This document shows positions 11,601 to 24,240 of a DNA stretch of 64,000 nt, one piece after another. The notes beneath the pieces are model-generated. The model was given only the letters and a program-made list of their open reading frames with translations. It was not told where the DNA came from and searched no databases. This DNA is from Arachis hypogaea (taxonomy: Eukaryota > Streptophyta > Magnoliopsida > Fabales > Fabaceae), in assembly GCF_003086295.3 (NCBI RefSeq), contig NC_092048.1, positions 73,618,290-73,682,289 on the forward strand. Direction: 5' to 3'. The first letter of the stretch is position 1, and each line of letters opens with the position of its first letter. The position numbers and the translations under genes were made by a program.

Positions 11601-11935
11601 ACTCCAATTATTAATAAAAATAATTTAATTACTCTTAATTGATTAATTTATAAAATAAGAGCTCAAGTTAATAAAATAAGTTATAACTTTTCATAATAAA
11701 AGTTACTTAAATTAAATTGTACAATTCTTTCTATTTTTTTCGATTACTAACATTATACAAAATATTTAATTATAATAAAATTACTTAAGAATCTTATTTG
11801 ATTTAAAATGAAATTATCTCCGAATCTATTTAATTATTTCTAATAAAATAATTTTTAAAATTATAAAGTTTAAACTTAATAAGATAAAATCGCAATTTAT
11901 TTATATTTAGATTTTAAAAAATGCAGGACGTTACA
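8691..11935 (-). repeat. LTR-B: partial chromovirus-like LTR, interrupted by TE-A
   Basis: On the minus strand it begins TGTAACGTCCTGCATTTTTT at 11935, then an AT-rich promoter-like part (11110-11930), a CpG-rich leader (10320-11100) and an AT-rich remainder cut off by TE-A at 8691. Its layout and the CCCTACCTCGAT boundary at 10303-10314 match LTR-K (boundary at 45613-45624). No real ORF: short open stretches at 10521-11106 overlap on both strands and are chance frames of the GC-rich leader. The rest should lie left of the window, beyond TE-A. Confidence 0.65.
10320..11100 (-). other. CpG-rich transcribed-leader-like segment of LTR-B
   Basis: A GC- and CpG-rich island in very AT-rich surroundings, with CTCTCTC runs next to GCGGCGGC-type triplets. 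It resembles a 5' untranslated leader on the minus strand. Similar leaders occur in LTR-K (60594-61140) and CACTA-O (54620-55200). Confidence 0.5.
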
Positions 11936-12697
11936 GTATATGAGGCAATTAAGAGAGTAATAGAAAATTGAGAATGGTGTGTGAGAGAATTAATGATGTT
12001 AATTAATTGAGAATAACATAATATATGAAGAATGAGTAAATGACTATAATTTATTGAGAAAGTGCAGTAATGTCGCGAGTATACCAGAGATGCATATATG
12101 AGCTAAGAATTGAGAAATTATTGAGCTTGGGGTATTGTTTGCCCCATGTTAGCTTGGGGTATTATCTTCCCCATGTCAGCTTGGGGTGTTGTCTCTTCTC
12201 CCCATATCAGCTTGCGACTCTTCCCATGGATATTATTGAGCTTGGGGTGTTCTCTTCCCCATGTCAGCTTGAGGATTCTCCGCATGGTATATTTTTTAGC
12301 TTGAGAACATGTCGGGATGGCTACGTAACTGACAGTTGATATCATCAGCCATAGGACAGGCATACATCATGTGCTTATTGTTTGCTTTGTTTTCTATCCA
12401 ATATTTGGGAATGCCTATTTGGTTATATTATGTTAATTGTTATAATTGCTACCTGAATTACTTGTTTTCTACCTGTGCTTACTTTTGTCTATTTGTCTGT
12501 CTTTGCAAATTCACCGGATATGGAGGAACGGAGGAAAGGTGGAAGAGCTTAGTGTTAAGGTTAAGTTTAGACCAAGCTTAGTTACCTTTAGAAGACCACC
12601 TTTTTATGATTGCTGCTTAGTACTTTTTAAGCTTTATAATCAGAGTGTCGGTATTCTAGGATTGCCTCTGGCATTCCCAGAACCTTATATATTATAT
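11936..12697 (+). repeat. LTR-C fragment: middle part of TE-C 5' LTR
   Basis: Closely similar to 15716-16450 of the downstream LTR, including the repeated AGCTTGGGGTRTT units at 12122-12260 and the CACCGGANATGGAGGAACRGRGGAAAGG segment at 12511-12540. It starts at the edge of LTR-B and lacks about the last 580 bases seen in the 3' LTR. The earlier part presumably lies left of the window, split off by LTR-B and TE-A. Confidence 0.7.
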
Positions 12698-13912
12698 TAT
12701 AGGTAATAATGAATTAGTAATTAAAACTTTGATTGTTTTGCATGATGATGACCTGTAGTACTTGTCATAATCCACCACCGAGCTGTGAGAACTGTGACTT
12801 CCAAGGGAATGATCGAATGATGACTTTCAATTAGTGAGACAAAATGGTGTTTGGTTGGCTTTGAGGGAGTGACTAGGTTCTTGAAGAATAATAACTAGAG
12901 TTATGTAGTAGAAGAGGATTGGAAGAGTAAGCATACAACTTGAGTCATAGGTTAGGGATCGAGAGTGTTAAGAGTGGTGCAACGACACTATTAGAATCGA
13001 TGGAATTCAAAAGCTTGAGGGAGTATAAAATAGAGGACAAAATCTGTTCAATCAAGTGTTCCCGGTATAAAATACCAATTGGACTGGAGAGCTCGTTAAT
13101 GAATCCTTCCGAGTCGACCTAACCTTCTTTTGTAACTTACAATAGAATTCTACCTTGAACTTCTTCTTAAATAATAAATGAATCAACTCCTAACTCTATC
13201 CCTTACTTGCACGAATCTCGTTTCTTCCAAATGAGTCTGGGTCTGTCTGGTTATAATAATATAAATTCGTGAAACTTAGGAACTTTTCGCGAGTGAAATT
13301 GCTCTGTTTTGTAAAACTTGTATTCTGTCGACATCAGCTAAGGTTTATTTAATTTGGTGCGCTTTATCCTCTCCTCAACTAGCTTGAATTTCAATTCTTC
13401 TCTAAGAGTGCACCTTAACTCCTTCTTGTATATCTTGTTAATCTCTAGAACTTGCTGTACCCACCATATAGAGCATTCCTTTATTTTACAGCAAACACGT
13501 TCCAGTAACTCAACCACTTCTGGGTTTGTTATCTTCTCAAGCTTGAGTTAGCATCACGTATAACGCCTAACCAAAACCATTAAGAATGTCAGTCCCTTAA
13601 TATTCTTCTATACCTTAGCAGGCATTACTGTTTAGACACTTGAGAGTGGAAACAGTTTTTGAATCTCCTTGAGAGAAACTAGTTACGCATTCTTAAATAT
13701 TACTTTGACAGGAAAAAAAATCGGTGCGCAATTAAGACTAAAGAATAAAAACTGGGTTGTATTGAACCATTTATAATGTTAATACAGATTAAGAATTAGA
13801 ATAGGAGAACACACCTGAGAACTTAAACCTAAGAAGAGAAATGATTAATGCGCCTATCTCAGATTACTAAACTTGAATTTTGGGGGCAAAATTCCAAATT
13901 AGGTGAATAGGA
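12698..13912 (+). other. Decayed interior of TE-C
   Basis: About 1.2 kb with no usable ORF and no pol motif I can recognise. The last bases, CTTGAATTTTGGGGGCAAAATTCC (split here at 13871-13895) followed by AGGTGAATAGGA, resemble the end of a chromovirus polyprotein and its polypurine tract just before the 3' LTR. Most of the coding region must have been deleted. Confidence 0.5.
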
Positions 13913-14816
13913 TGTAAACCCTGCTAAATTAGTGAATAATTAGTCAATAAATTAAAATTTAATAAAGGAAATTAGAAATGAAAATTAATAGTAAAATAGG
14001 ATAGAGCTAATTAAAACCAGAATTTTGACACTAATTTCAAAGAATTTGGCCCAAGATTGGGCCGAACGGGCCGAATTGGTCGGACCGGGCCCAAAATGGG
14101 CCCAAGGGCCAATTCTGCCCAATGCCCCTAAGTGAACTCAGCTTCCCCTTCCTCCTTTCTCATCATTCATGCAGAAAACATTAGGGAAGGGGGAAGAGAG
14201 CTTTTAAACCCTAACCTCCACTTCAAATCTCCATATCTCTCCACTCCGAGCTCCAATCGCCGCACCGTTTGCGGCCACGCGACCACCACGTTGAACTCTA
14301 TAATTCTATCAAAAAAATTTTATAAGTAAGTCTCATTTCTTATCTCAGCCTCTCAATCCCTATAATCTTCAAAAATTATGTAAGTGGTGTTGAGATTTTG
14401 TGGGTTTTGGTGCTTTAGGTTCAATCTAGCTTACAGAACCTGTTGGGTTTGGTCCGTGGGTACGATTGTGTATATATAATTGGAGCTTGAAATTGTGGAC
14501 ATTGGAATCTTGGTGGAGGTTGAGTACTTGTGCTTTGGTAAATTCTTGAAGCTTGGGCTGTGTTTGGGGCATTGGTGTGTTATCTCGGAAATATGTAGAA
14601 ATCAGCCAAGGTATGGTTTAGGTTTCTCGTATTTAATATATAATGTTATGAGAAAACTTATGCTAGAGAATCATAGGATAGGTTAGATTGGTTGAGTATA
14701 TGGAATGCTTAGTCTTTGTGATGATAATTAATAATTTAAGTTAAGCATGTGTTGGTGAGTATGGTCACGGTGGGAATATGATGCTCTTTTATGTTTGAAT
14801 ATTGTTTGAGAAGTTG

Positions 14817-14893
<77 letters not shown>
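14817..14893. repeat. (TA)n microsatellite
   Basis: About 77 bases of uninterrupted TA dinucleotides inside LTR-C2. LTR-E has only short TA runs here, so the expansion is specific to this copy. Confidence 0.95.
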
Positions 14894-14898
<5 letters not shown>

Positions 14899-15304
14899 AA
14901 CATTGGTAGTTTGTTAATGAGAGTGAGTAAGTTAGGGTATGGATTGGGTGGAATTGATGTATGGTGGGTTGGTGGTATAAGGTAAGGTTGTATTGGAATA
15001 CTATGACTTGTTATGATGTTGAGTTTTTAGAAGGGAAGTGGAATGGTGTTTGAATTTTCAATGAAAGATTGAGGTTTGAACTTGGTATAAAATTGGTTTT
15101 TAGTCGAACTTCGCCGAGTCATAACTTGGCTTACGGACCTCCAAATAATTTTCAACTTATTTCAAATGAAAATTGGGTCTGTGAAGTTTACACCGTTCGA
15201 AGAACGGATGGAAAATGATTCGAAACAAAAAAGTTATGCCCGTCGGAATTTCGGGGTTTAAAATAGAATTCTGGAGCTTTTCAGACTTAATTAAATTTTT
15301 GATA

Positions 15305-15575
15305 AAATGTACACCCACGCGAACGCATGGATGATGTGCACGCATCACCCATATTTTCTTCCCTCCCCACGCGTGTGCTTAGCTGACGCACAGGCATCGC
15401 TGTATTGCTACTGCTACATGGTACAAAAACTTAAGAGTTGTGATGGTACCATGTAGGTTTTGTGCGCGGAGCACAAAAAGTCTCTGTGCGTACGCGTTAC
15501 TGACGCGCATGCATCACTTTCCCTTATCTGCTTTCCATGCGTGCGCATGGACGACGCGTACGCATGACCCCTGTT
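15305..15575. repeat. CpG-rich inverted-repeat block (ACGCGTACGCGT type) in LTR-C2
   Basis: Modules such as CCACGCGAACGCATGGATGA, CATGCGTGCGCATGGACGA and ACGCGTACGCATGACC, each self-complementary or nearly so. The matching block in LTR-E is at 19730-19925. Confidence 0.75.
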
Positions 15576-16938
15576 TTCAGCAAAGAACTTTTTGTGTTTT
15601 AAAACTTAATTTTGAACCTTCAAACCTCTGTTTTTACCCTTTTAGCTCTAGATTATAATGATTAGCCTAGTAATAAGTTGGAATTAGGAAATTGGGGTAA
15701 CTTGGAGATGAAGTTAGGAAGGAATGGAAAATTGAGAATGGTGTATGAGAGAATTAATGATGTTAATTAATTGAGAATAACATAATACATAAAGAATGAG
15801 TAAATGACCATGATTTGTTGAGAAAGTGCAGTAACGTTGTGAGTATGCCGGAGATGTATATGTGAGCTAAGAACTAAGAAATTATTGAGCTTGGGCTATT
15901 GTTTGCCCCATGTCAGCTTGGGGTATTATCTTCTCCACGTCTGCATAGGGTGTTGTCTCTTCTTCCCATGTCATCTTGGGACTCTTCCGATGGATATTAT
16001 TGAGCTTGGGGTGTTCTCTTCCCCATGTCAGCTTTGGGATTCTCCCCATCATGTATTTTTGAGCTTGAGAACATGTCGGGATGGCTACGTAACCGACAGT
16101 TGATATCAACAACCATAGGACAGGCATACATCAAGTGCATATTGTTTGCTTTGTTTGCTATGCATTATTTGGGAATGCCTATTTGGATATATCATGTTAA
16201 TTGTTATAATTGCTACCTGAATTACTTCTTTTCTATTGTGCTTGCTTTTGTCTGTTTGTCTGTCTTTGAAAATTCACCGGAGATGGAGGAACAGGGGAAA
16301 GGTGGATGAGCTTAGTGTTAAGGTTAAGTTTAGACCATGCTTAGTTACGTTTAGAAGACCACCTTTTTATGGTTGCTGCTTAGTACTTTTTAAGCTTTAT
16401 AATATGTGTGTCGGTGTTCTAAGATTGCCTCTAGCATTCTCAGGACCTTATATATTATGTGCGTTGCACTTTACCATGCTGAGAACCCACCCCTGGTTCT
16501 CACCCCTATACTGTGTTGTTGTTTTTCAGATGCAGGTCGCAAGGCACCTCGCTAGGCGTCTGAACTTCTGAAATGATGTGGTTTCTGGGTTTTTTTTATG
16601 TATAGTTTTTGTATATATGTACTTAACTTTCTCTCCGAATGGCTTGTTTATCTTGCTCCTCTTGGAAGATTATGGAGAGCTAGGGTTTTATCTATGTATT
16701 TTGGGTTTCTGGGATATGTATATATGTATGTAAATATTCTCCGGCCAGCCTTGACTTCGCAGGCTGAGTTGGAGCTAGTTATTTTGTATCCTTGGCTCTC
16801 TATTCTCACTTTCTGTCTATTTATACTTATTATCTTTAGATTTCTTAGCACGCAAGTTACCTCACCTTCTGAGCGTTGCGCTTTTATTTTGCGATTTTTT
16901 TTACCCATTTTTCAAGGCTCCTAGTTAGATATTTTTTC

Positions 16939-16957
16939 TATATATATATATATATAT
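16939..16957. repeat. (TA)n microsatellite, short
   Basis: CTATATATATATATATATA within LTR-C2, about 75 bases before its end. Confidence 0.85.
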
Positions 16958-17033
16958 TTACTATTAGAGGTCGTAATACTTCACCTCAGTCTTATGACTT
17001 AAGCATAGGATTAAGTGTGGTAAGGTGTTACAG

Positions 17034-17108
17034 CAGACACCTTCTTAAAGTCCTTTCAGTTTCAGGATCCGGATCAAAGAGAGGTTCTTTATCCCTATTT
17101 CTACTCAT
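17034..17108 (-). pseudogene. gag N-terminus (25 codons), TE-D, cut by TE-C
   Basis: From ATG at 17108 the minus strand reads MSRNRDKEPLFDPDPETERT and continues LRR to the edge of LTR-C2. It aligns with the TE-A gag start (MRRSKDKGILVEADPEP...LKRKLREAK). Too short for the open-frame track limits, but start, frame and context agree. It marks the exact point where TE-C landed. Confidence 0.75.
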
Positions 17109-18308
17109 AAACAAAAAGAAAGAAACCAAGAAGAGAAAAAAAAGGAGTCTCTATGTTAGAGTATAGAGGGCTTCTATTGAGAGACTTAGATAAAGAGAAA
17201 AAGAAAATACAGGTTTCTTTTATTAAAAAGAATTTTTGAAAATAAGGACGGAGAAAGTAATAGAATATTTTTGAAAAAGAAGAGAGAGAAAAGAGTGAAA
17301 AATTTTCGAAAGAAAAGAGAGAGAAAGAGGGAGAGGATTTTCGAAAAAGATAAGAGAAAAAGAAGAATTAAAGAGATACCAAACCTTTAAAATAAAATAA
17401 GATAAAACAAATAACTAACTAACAAGATTTGAAAATAAAATAAAAGATTTGATTTTGAAAATTTTTGAAATTTAAAAAGAAAGAGTCAATCAAAGATTTT
17501 AAAATTTAAATTTGAAAAGAAAAAGTCAAACAAGATAAGATAAGATTTTAAAAATTTAAGATAGAAGATTTGATTTTGAAAGATTTTGAAATTAAAAAGA
17601 GAAAGTCAAAGAAAAGATTTTGAAATTCAAAATTTGAAAGAGAGAAAAACTAATAGAATACTAAACTTTTTAAAATTTGAATTTAAAATAAAGATAAGAT
17701 AACAAAATTTGAAATTAAAGAAAAAATAAGACAAAGAATTAAAGATAAACAAGATAAAGAATAAAATTAAAAAGATTACTAACAGGACACCAAACTTAAA
17801 ATTTTTAAATCAAGAATGAAAAAGATTACAAGATTTTCGAAAATTTAAAGAAAAAGGGTTTTAAAAAAAAATTTGAAGTTCAAAAAGATAGAAAAAGATA
17901 ACACCAAACTTAAAATTTGAAATTAAATCTTAAAGATTTTCTAATACATACATATATATATATTGAAATTAAAAAGAAAATAAAAACACTAAACGGACAC
18001 CAAAATTAAAGATTTTGAAATCAAACAACATAAATTTTGAAAAATAGAGAGAGAAACACTAAAAGACACCAAACTTAAAAATTTTAAAGGCAAACAAAGA
18101 AAAACATAAAGAAAATTTCGAACACCAAGAAAGAAAAACAAGAACAATTTTCAAAAACTCAAGAAAAGAAATGAAAACCAAAGGGACACCAAACTTAAGA
18201 CTAGACACAATACTCAAGCAAAAGCAAAAGATGACTAATGATAAAAAGTTTTGGAAATGACTTTTCAAAAAGAAATAAAGAAACACAAAAAAGAAAAACA
18301 AGTAAAAG
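17109..18308 (-). other. TE-D 5' leader, distal part
   Basis: Homologous in style to TE-A 233-1986 but reversed. On the minus strand it contains a polypurine-tract-like TAAGTTTGGTGT motif five times (around 17787, 17901, 17997, 18065 and 18186 in window coordinates; the third is altered). A/G-rich in the plus direction. No gene. Confidence 0.7.
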
Positions 18309-19729
18309 TGTAAATCCCGCAAAATTAGCAAATAATTAATCAATAAATTAATTTTTAATAAAAAAATTAGAAATGTGAATTTATATTAAAATAGGATAGA
18401 GTTAATGAAAACGAGAATTTTGACACTAATTTCAAAGAATTCGGCCCAAGATTGGGCCAAACAGACCGAACTGGTTAAACCGGGCCCGTGGGCCCAACCA
18501 ACTCACTTACTTAAGTGAGCTTCAGCTCACTTCTCTCTCTTCTGCATGCAAAGAATGCATAATGCATAGCCAAGGGGGAAGAAGATAACAAAATTTGGTT
18601 CCAATTCAATCCTCCATAACTTTTTACTCCGAGCTCTGATCGCCGCACCGTTTGCGGCCATGCATCCGTGGTGTCAAGATTTACAAAGTCCAGTCAATAA
18701 TTAGGTAGGGAACTACTTCTGTGTTCCAATTTTTTCCTTCCTAATTTCGAAATTTATGAGCAATTATGTTGAAAATTGTTCAATTCCGGTGTTTAGGCTC
18801 GAATTAGCTTGAGGAGAATGCTCAATCTTGCTTCTTTGGTGTTTGTGTAAGGTGAGAATTTTAGAACTCTAGTTAACTCATTTATTTTGTGTTTTGAGTA
18901 TTAAGTTTTGGGTATACATATGTGGAAATGTGAATTAGGTGTATATATAAATTGGAGCTTGAATTGTAGACACTTGAGACTTGGTAGAGGTTGGGTATCA
19001 TTGTTTTGAAGATCTTGAAACCTTGGGGCTGTGTTTGGTGCCTTTGGTGGTGTCTCGGGTAATACGAGAAAATTGGCCAAGGTATGGTTTAGGTTTCTTG
19101 TATTTAATATATAATGTCTTGTGAAAACTTAGGCTAGATGACCTTAGGATAGGTATGAATGTATGAGAATGTTGATTGCTTAGTAAATTTAATGATATTT
19201 GTTAATATGGATTGAGTAATTGTTGGGTGATTATTGTTTGTGATAAAATTAGGATGCTAAATGATGAGTTTTTGAAGGTTGATATGTTGATATGGATGAA
19301 TATGAGTAGGTGGTGATATATGATGATTTTGTTGGCTAATTGAGGAATCTATGTTTAAAATTATGAACAATTAAGGTATGACTGGTTATGATAGGTTGTG
19401 GGGCTATGTTGTAATGAATTTAGTATGACTTGGTTTAGGGTGTTGTTGAGTGAATATAACTAGTGACTTATGTTTTGTGAAAATAGAGGTTTGGAAGATT
19501 TTATTTAAAAATTGATTTTTGGCTGAACTTTGGTGAGCCATAACTCGGCTTCTGGACCCCCAAATGGTTTCAAAAATGTTTCATATGAAAATTGGGTTTG
19601 TGAAGTTTACGCCATTCGAAGAACGGATGAGAAAGAATTTAAAACGAAAAAGTTATGCCCATTGGAAGTTTGGGATCCAAAATTAAAATTCTGCAGCTTT
19701 TCAAACTTAGTCAAATTTTTTATAAAACG

Positions 19730-19925
19730 TACGCCCACGCGTACGCGAGTCTCTCTTATGCATGACCTGGGATTTCTGTGTACGCGAGTCTTTCTTATGC
19801 GACCATGCATTTCTGTTTGACACGCATGCGTGCGCGTAAAGGGGGCTGCATACACGAAATGGGCCAAAATGCACACCCACGAGCACGCGTGACTTTTCAA
19901 TAATGCACTCCCACGCGTGACCCCG
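19730..19925. repeat. CpG-rich inverted-repeat block in LTR-E
   Basis: CCCACGCGTACGCGAGTC, ACACGCATGCGTGCGCGTAA and CCCACGAGCACGCGTGAC type units, the counterpart of 15305-15575. Confidence 0.7.
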
Positions 19926-20571
19926 GTTTCAGCAAAAATGGAGTTTTATGTTTTAAAGCTTAATTTCAAACCTTTAAACCTCTATTTTCATTCCTTTGGT
20001 CTTAGATTTTGTTAGTAAGCATAGTAATAAGGTGAAGCTAGGAATAGGTGGTACCTTGGGGATGAAGAAAGTTTGAGAAGTGATGATTCAAGTATGAGGA
20101 AGTAGGGTGCAAATGTAAATGTATATATATACTACTTAAATTATAATTGGCTAAAGAAAAGAATGAATGTTGTATCTGAGTACTCTTTCTCAAAAGTGCG
20201 ACCCCAGGAGATGGTGGAAGGTGAGGATCCCCTTCCTTGTTCCTCCTGGTATTGTAAAATCGCCCCAGTGAGATGGTGGGAGGCTAGGATCCTCTCCTTT
20301 GTTTCTCCTAGGCATATGAGAACGTACCTCCTGGGTAGATGCAAGGGTTGTGGTTTCACCCCACTTTTTTCAGGTTGGTTAGTATATAGGCTCCCCGGGT
20401 AGATGCAGGGGTTGTAGTTTCGCCCCACTTGCTTCGGGTTATGATGAGTACGTATAAAAGTGCAATTATAAGATATATAAGTGATGATGTGGCCATAATG
20501 AATGAAGATGAAATGATTATCTGAGATACGAGTTTCCCTGGGTAAAGTACCGTGGCTTGCCACCACGTGTT

Positions 20572-22078
20572 TGATGCACCACTATTTCGTGGTACATTTT
20601 ATGCTGAATTGAGTGGATTTTATCCATTATTCTCACATTTATGCACATAAATTGCATGTTTTACATTTTCCTTCCTAATTCTGTGCCTTGATTGAAGACA
20701 TGCTTCTTTGGCCTTAAAATTGCTAATTATTAATCCTCTCTTATTACCATTCGATGCCGTGATATGTGTGTTCAGTGTTTTCAGGTTTTATAGGGAAGGA
20801 ATGACTTAGAGGATGGAAAGAAATCATGCAAAAGTGGAAGGAACACAAGAAATTGAAGTTTGGAGAAGCTGGCAGCGACGCGCACGCGTGGACAATGCGT
20901 ACGCGTGATTAGCGCATCATGCAAGTAACGCGTACGCGTGGATGACGCGTACGCATGACCAGGAAAATGTCCAGCGACGCGTACGTGTGGCTGACGCATA
21001 CGCGTGATAGAGCATCACGTGCTGCATTACATAGAAGATGCTGGGGGCGATTTCTGGGCTGCTTTTGGCCCAGTTTCAAGCCTGAAAGTGAAGTTTAGAG
21101 GCTGCAGAATTGAGTTGGAAGGGGGGATTCAATCATTCACACTTTGATTCACAATTAGTTAGGTTTAGATGTAGTTTTCTATGGAGAGAGGCTCTCTCTT
21201 CTCTCTAGGTTTTAGGGTTTCTCTTTCAATTTCTACTTAGGTTCAGGTTCAATTTTCACTTTAATTTAGTTTTCTCTTATTTTTATTTGTTCAAGCACTT
21301 TAGTTCATCTTCCTACCTTGTTATTTCCCTTTTTCGCTATTTTCATGTTTATGAGCTATTATTACATTTGATTTCTTCTAATGTAATTTGTGTTTTCTAT
21401 GTTTATTGTTGCTCTCTTTAATTGTTAGTCATTGATGCTTGCAATTGGTTGTTTAGATTTATTTTCCGTGTTAGTTTTCTATGCTTTTATTTTATACCTT
21501 CCAAGTTTTCGATAAAATGCTTGGTTGGATTTTAAATTATATTTTTATGTTCTTAACTTGGATTGAACAATTAGAGACTCTTGAGTTATCAAAATTCTTT
21601 TGTTGATTGGTGATTGAAAATTGCTAGTTGGCTTAGGCTTCACTAAATCTAATCTTTGATTAGAACTTGTAAACTTAAGTTGGTTTTACTCACTTGAGTT
21701 TCCTTCATTGTTAGAGGTTAACTAAGTGAAAGCAAAAGGCAATTACCATCACAATTGATAATGATAATGAGGATAGAAATTCCAATTCTCAAACCTTGCT
21801 AGGACTTTTCTTAGTTGTTATTTTATTTCCTTGTTATTTTACATTACTTGTCTCTTATCACAAAAACCCCAAAAATACTTTTCCATAACCAATTATAAGT
21901 ACACTTCCCTGCAATTCATTGAGTGACAACCCGAGGTTCAAATACTTCGGTTTATTTTTATTGGGTTTGTATTGTGACAAACAATTTAAATTTTGATTGA
22001 GGTTTAATTTTCGGTTTAGAACTATACTTGCAACACGATATTTTCGTAAAAATCTTTACTGACATTTTTCTTCCATCA
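20572..22078 (+). repeat. LTR-F: solo LTR nested in LTR-E
   Basis: TGATGCACC...TTCCATCA, with 5-base inverted ends TGATG/CATCA and target duplication GTGTT at 20567-20571 and 22079-22083. 1507 bases. A CpG-rich palindromic block lies at 20876-21008. The 3' third (GAGTGACAACCCGAGGTTCAA near 21921) resembles the U5 region of the TE-L/TE-M family, so it is a Tat/Athila-type LTR. LTR-E sequence resumes exactly after the second GTGTT. Confidence 0.92.
20876..21008. repeat. CpG-rich inverted-repeat block in LTR-F
   Basis: GACGCGCACGCGTGGACAAT, AACGCGTACGCGTGGATGAC and GACGCGTACGTGTGGCTGAC in succession; each core is close to a perfect palindrome, with GTGGATGA-type linkers. Confidence 0.8.
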
Positions 22079-23256
22079 GTGTTCCAGGTTGAAACTCGAT
22101 ACCCTGTTGATCCTACGTCATAAGAGTGACCAGGCATGTATAAATTCCCAGGAATGGTACCCCCATTGAGCAATTTGATATATATGTGAGAAAAAGCTAT
22201 GCATAGACTCTTGGGGATGCGTGATAGGGCACAGTCCAGGGTTTAGTAGCCGAACTTGTCGAGTTGGCTTGATAACTGACAGATGAGACTCATCAGCCAT
22301 AGGACAGGCATACATCATATGCATATTGTTTGAATTGCTTGCTTGTGAATTAATTGGGATTGCCTAAGTGATTATAATATGCTATTTGTTGTATTTGCTA
22401 TCTGTATTATTTGTATCCTACCTATGTTTGTCATTGTCTGCTTGTTTGTCTTTGCAACTTCACCGGAGATGGAGAAACAGAGGAAAGACAGAGTGAGTTA
22501 GGACTCTAGCTAAGTTTTAGTTAGATTTAAGGAATTGGTTAAGTTTAGAAAACCTTAGAGAACCACCCTAATTTATGGTTTTTGTTTTAGCTCTCTAAGT
22601 TTTATAATCTGAGTGTCGGCATTCTAGGATTGCCTCTGGCATTCCCAGGACCTTATATCTTATGTGCACGGCACCTTTACTATGCTGAGAACCCCTGGTT
22701 TTCATTCCATACAATGTTGTGTTTTTTAGATGCAAGTCGAGAGGCACCTTGCTAGGCATCTGGAGTTCTCCGCAGTGAAGAGGTCTTTTTGGGATTATAC
22801 TTTTGTTTTATTTTGTTATATATATGTATAGATTCTCCCTATGTATATATGTTTTACTTTTGCACCTCATAGAGGTTTATGGAGAACTAGGGCTGCTTTT
22901 ATATATTTTGGGTTATAAATTATATATATATGTATGCAACTATTCTCTGGCCAGCCTTAGCTTCGCAGGCTGAGTTCGGAGCTTGATATTTTGTATCTTG
23001 ATACTCTACTCTTACTGTTCATATAAATATGTTTAAGAACTGTAGTTCCTTCTTACGTAAGTTACATTATTCATCAGAGTTGCGCTTTTAAATTTTGTGA
23101 TTTGTTTTACCTATTCTTCAAGGCTCCTAGTATACTACATTTCTTCGACTATTATATTATGTATATTTATATTTTATTTTTTGAGGTCGTAGCGCTTCGC
23201 CACCTCTATTTTACATCCTAGCTGTAAAGCTCTGTGTGGTAGGGTGTTACAAAAAG

Positions 23257-23329
23257 TACCTGATCTAAGGAGCAAGACAACCATTAGTTTATCAATCACG
23301 AACAATCCTCGACAACGGTGCCAAAAACT
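23257..23329 (-). other. TE-D primer binding site and start of leader
   Basis: On the minus strand the LTR end CGCACACCA (at 23330-23338) is followed by AGTTTT and TGGCACCGTTGTCGAGGAT at 23304-23322. This is a tRNA-Asp-type primer site with a few mismatches to the TE-A site. The leader then starts and is cut by LTR-E. Confidence 0.7.
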
Positions 23330-23742
23330 TGGTGTGCGAAAATGAAACTCGCACAATTGAACCGGCAAGTGCACCAGGTCGTCCAAGTAATACCTTAGGT
23401 AAGTGAGGGTCGATCCCACGAGGATTGTTGGATTGAGCAAGTTATGGTTATCCTGCAGATCTTAGTCAGGCGAATAGAAAGTTGATTGTTGCTCTTTTAG
23501 GCGCATAAACAAAACAGTAATGAAAGCGATAAAGAAGTGACGTAGAAACAGTAGTGAGAAATCAGTTAAGGCCTCGGAGATGCTTGTTCTTTCGGATTAA
23601 TACTTCTTACTAACTACTTTAACAATGAATGATTCATTCAATGGCAAGGCTATAAGTGATTAAGCCAAGGGTAGCAGTCATTAATCTCCTCAGATCCAAA
23701 CCAAAGCCCCGAACAGGTCAGTCAATTTGGACGAGGGTGAAG
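23330..23742 (-). repeat. TE-D 5' LTR, 3' (U5-side) piece
   Basis: The end part of an LTR on the minus strand, with the family's TTACTTGGACGACC U5 segment at 23382-23395. It ends at the TGAAG duplication (23738-23742) of TE-G and joins logically to 31304 on the far side. Confidence 0.8.
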
Positions 23743-24240
23743 TGATGAGCGGATAATTTATATACTTTTTGGCATTGTTTTTAGGTAGTTTTTAGTATAT
23801 TTTAGTTACTTTTTATTATATTTTTATTAGTTTTTATGTAAAAATCATATTTCTGGACTTTACTATGAGTTTGTGTATTTTTCTTTAATTTCAGGTATTT
23901 TCTGGCTGAAATTGAGGGGCCTGAGCAAAAATCTAATTCAAAGGCTGAGAAAGGACTGCAGATGCTGTTGGATTCTGACCCTCCTACACTCGAAGTGGAT
24001 TTTCTGGAGCTATAGAAGCCCAATTGGTGTGTTCTCAATTGAGTTAGAAAGTAGACATCTTGGGCTTGCCAGCAATATATAATAGTCCATACTTTGCTCG
24101 AGATTTGATGGCCCAAACAGGCGTTAAACACCAGCCAGAGACCCTTTTCTGGCGTAAAACGCCAGAACTGGCACACTTCATTGTGTTAAATGCCCATTTT
24201 GGCACCCAAGGTGGCGTTTAAGTCCAATTTGAGGCATATG
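23743..24240 (+). repeat. LTR start fragment of TE-G
   Basis: TGATGAGCGGATAATTTATATAC..., similar to the start of the TE-A LTR, with GGCGTTAAACACC-type modules at 24118-24220. It stops abruptly where TE-H's LTR ends. Confidence 0.75.

Larger units (their letters stand above)
13913..17032 (+). repeat. LTR-C2: 3' LTR of chromovirus-like TE-C
   Basis: Starts TGTAAACCCTGC, ends GGTAAGGTGTTACA; 3120 bases. Same family as solo LTR-E. A leader-like segment (14110-14330), long AT-rich parts, a (TA)n tract and a CpG-rich palindromic block (15305-15575) can be seen. The 3' flank GCAGA is TE-D gag sequence, so TE-C inserted into that gene. The matching duplication should be left of the window. Open frames inside it are not genes. 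Confidence 0.8.
18309..23251 (+). repeat. LTR-E: solo LTR of the TE-C family
   Basis: TGTAAATCCCGC...AGGGTGTTACA with target duplication AAAAG at 18304-18308 and 23252-23256, and TE-D leader on both sides, so this is a solo LTR left after recombination between two LTRs. Without the inserted LTR-F it is about 3.4 kb. Landmarks match LTR-C2: leader with GCCGCACCGTTTGCGGCCA (18641-18659), CpG-rich block (19730-19925), and the ACAGGCATACATCAT and CACCGGAGATGGAG segments. Open frames inside (for example 20141-20566) are not genes. Confidence 0.9.

Noticed and set aside
13339..13548. Minus-strand coding-like stretch in the decayed interior of TE-C
   Set aside because: An apparent 70-codon frame disappeared on re-reading the sequence base by base: the frame is broken by a stop near 13500.
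20141..20566. 141-codon minus-strand frame in LTR-E
   Set aside because: Its repeated PRRY/PGSLY pieces come from a short DNA duplication in the LTR (CCCCACTT...GGTTNGTAT units); not open in the related LTR-C2.
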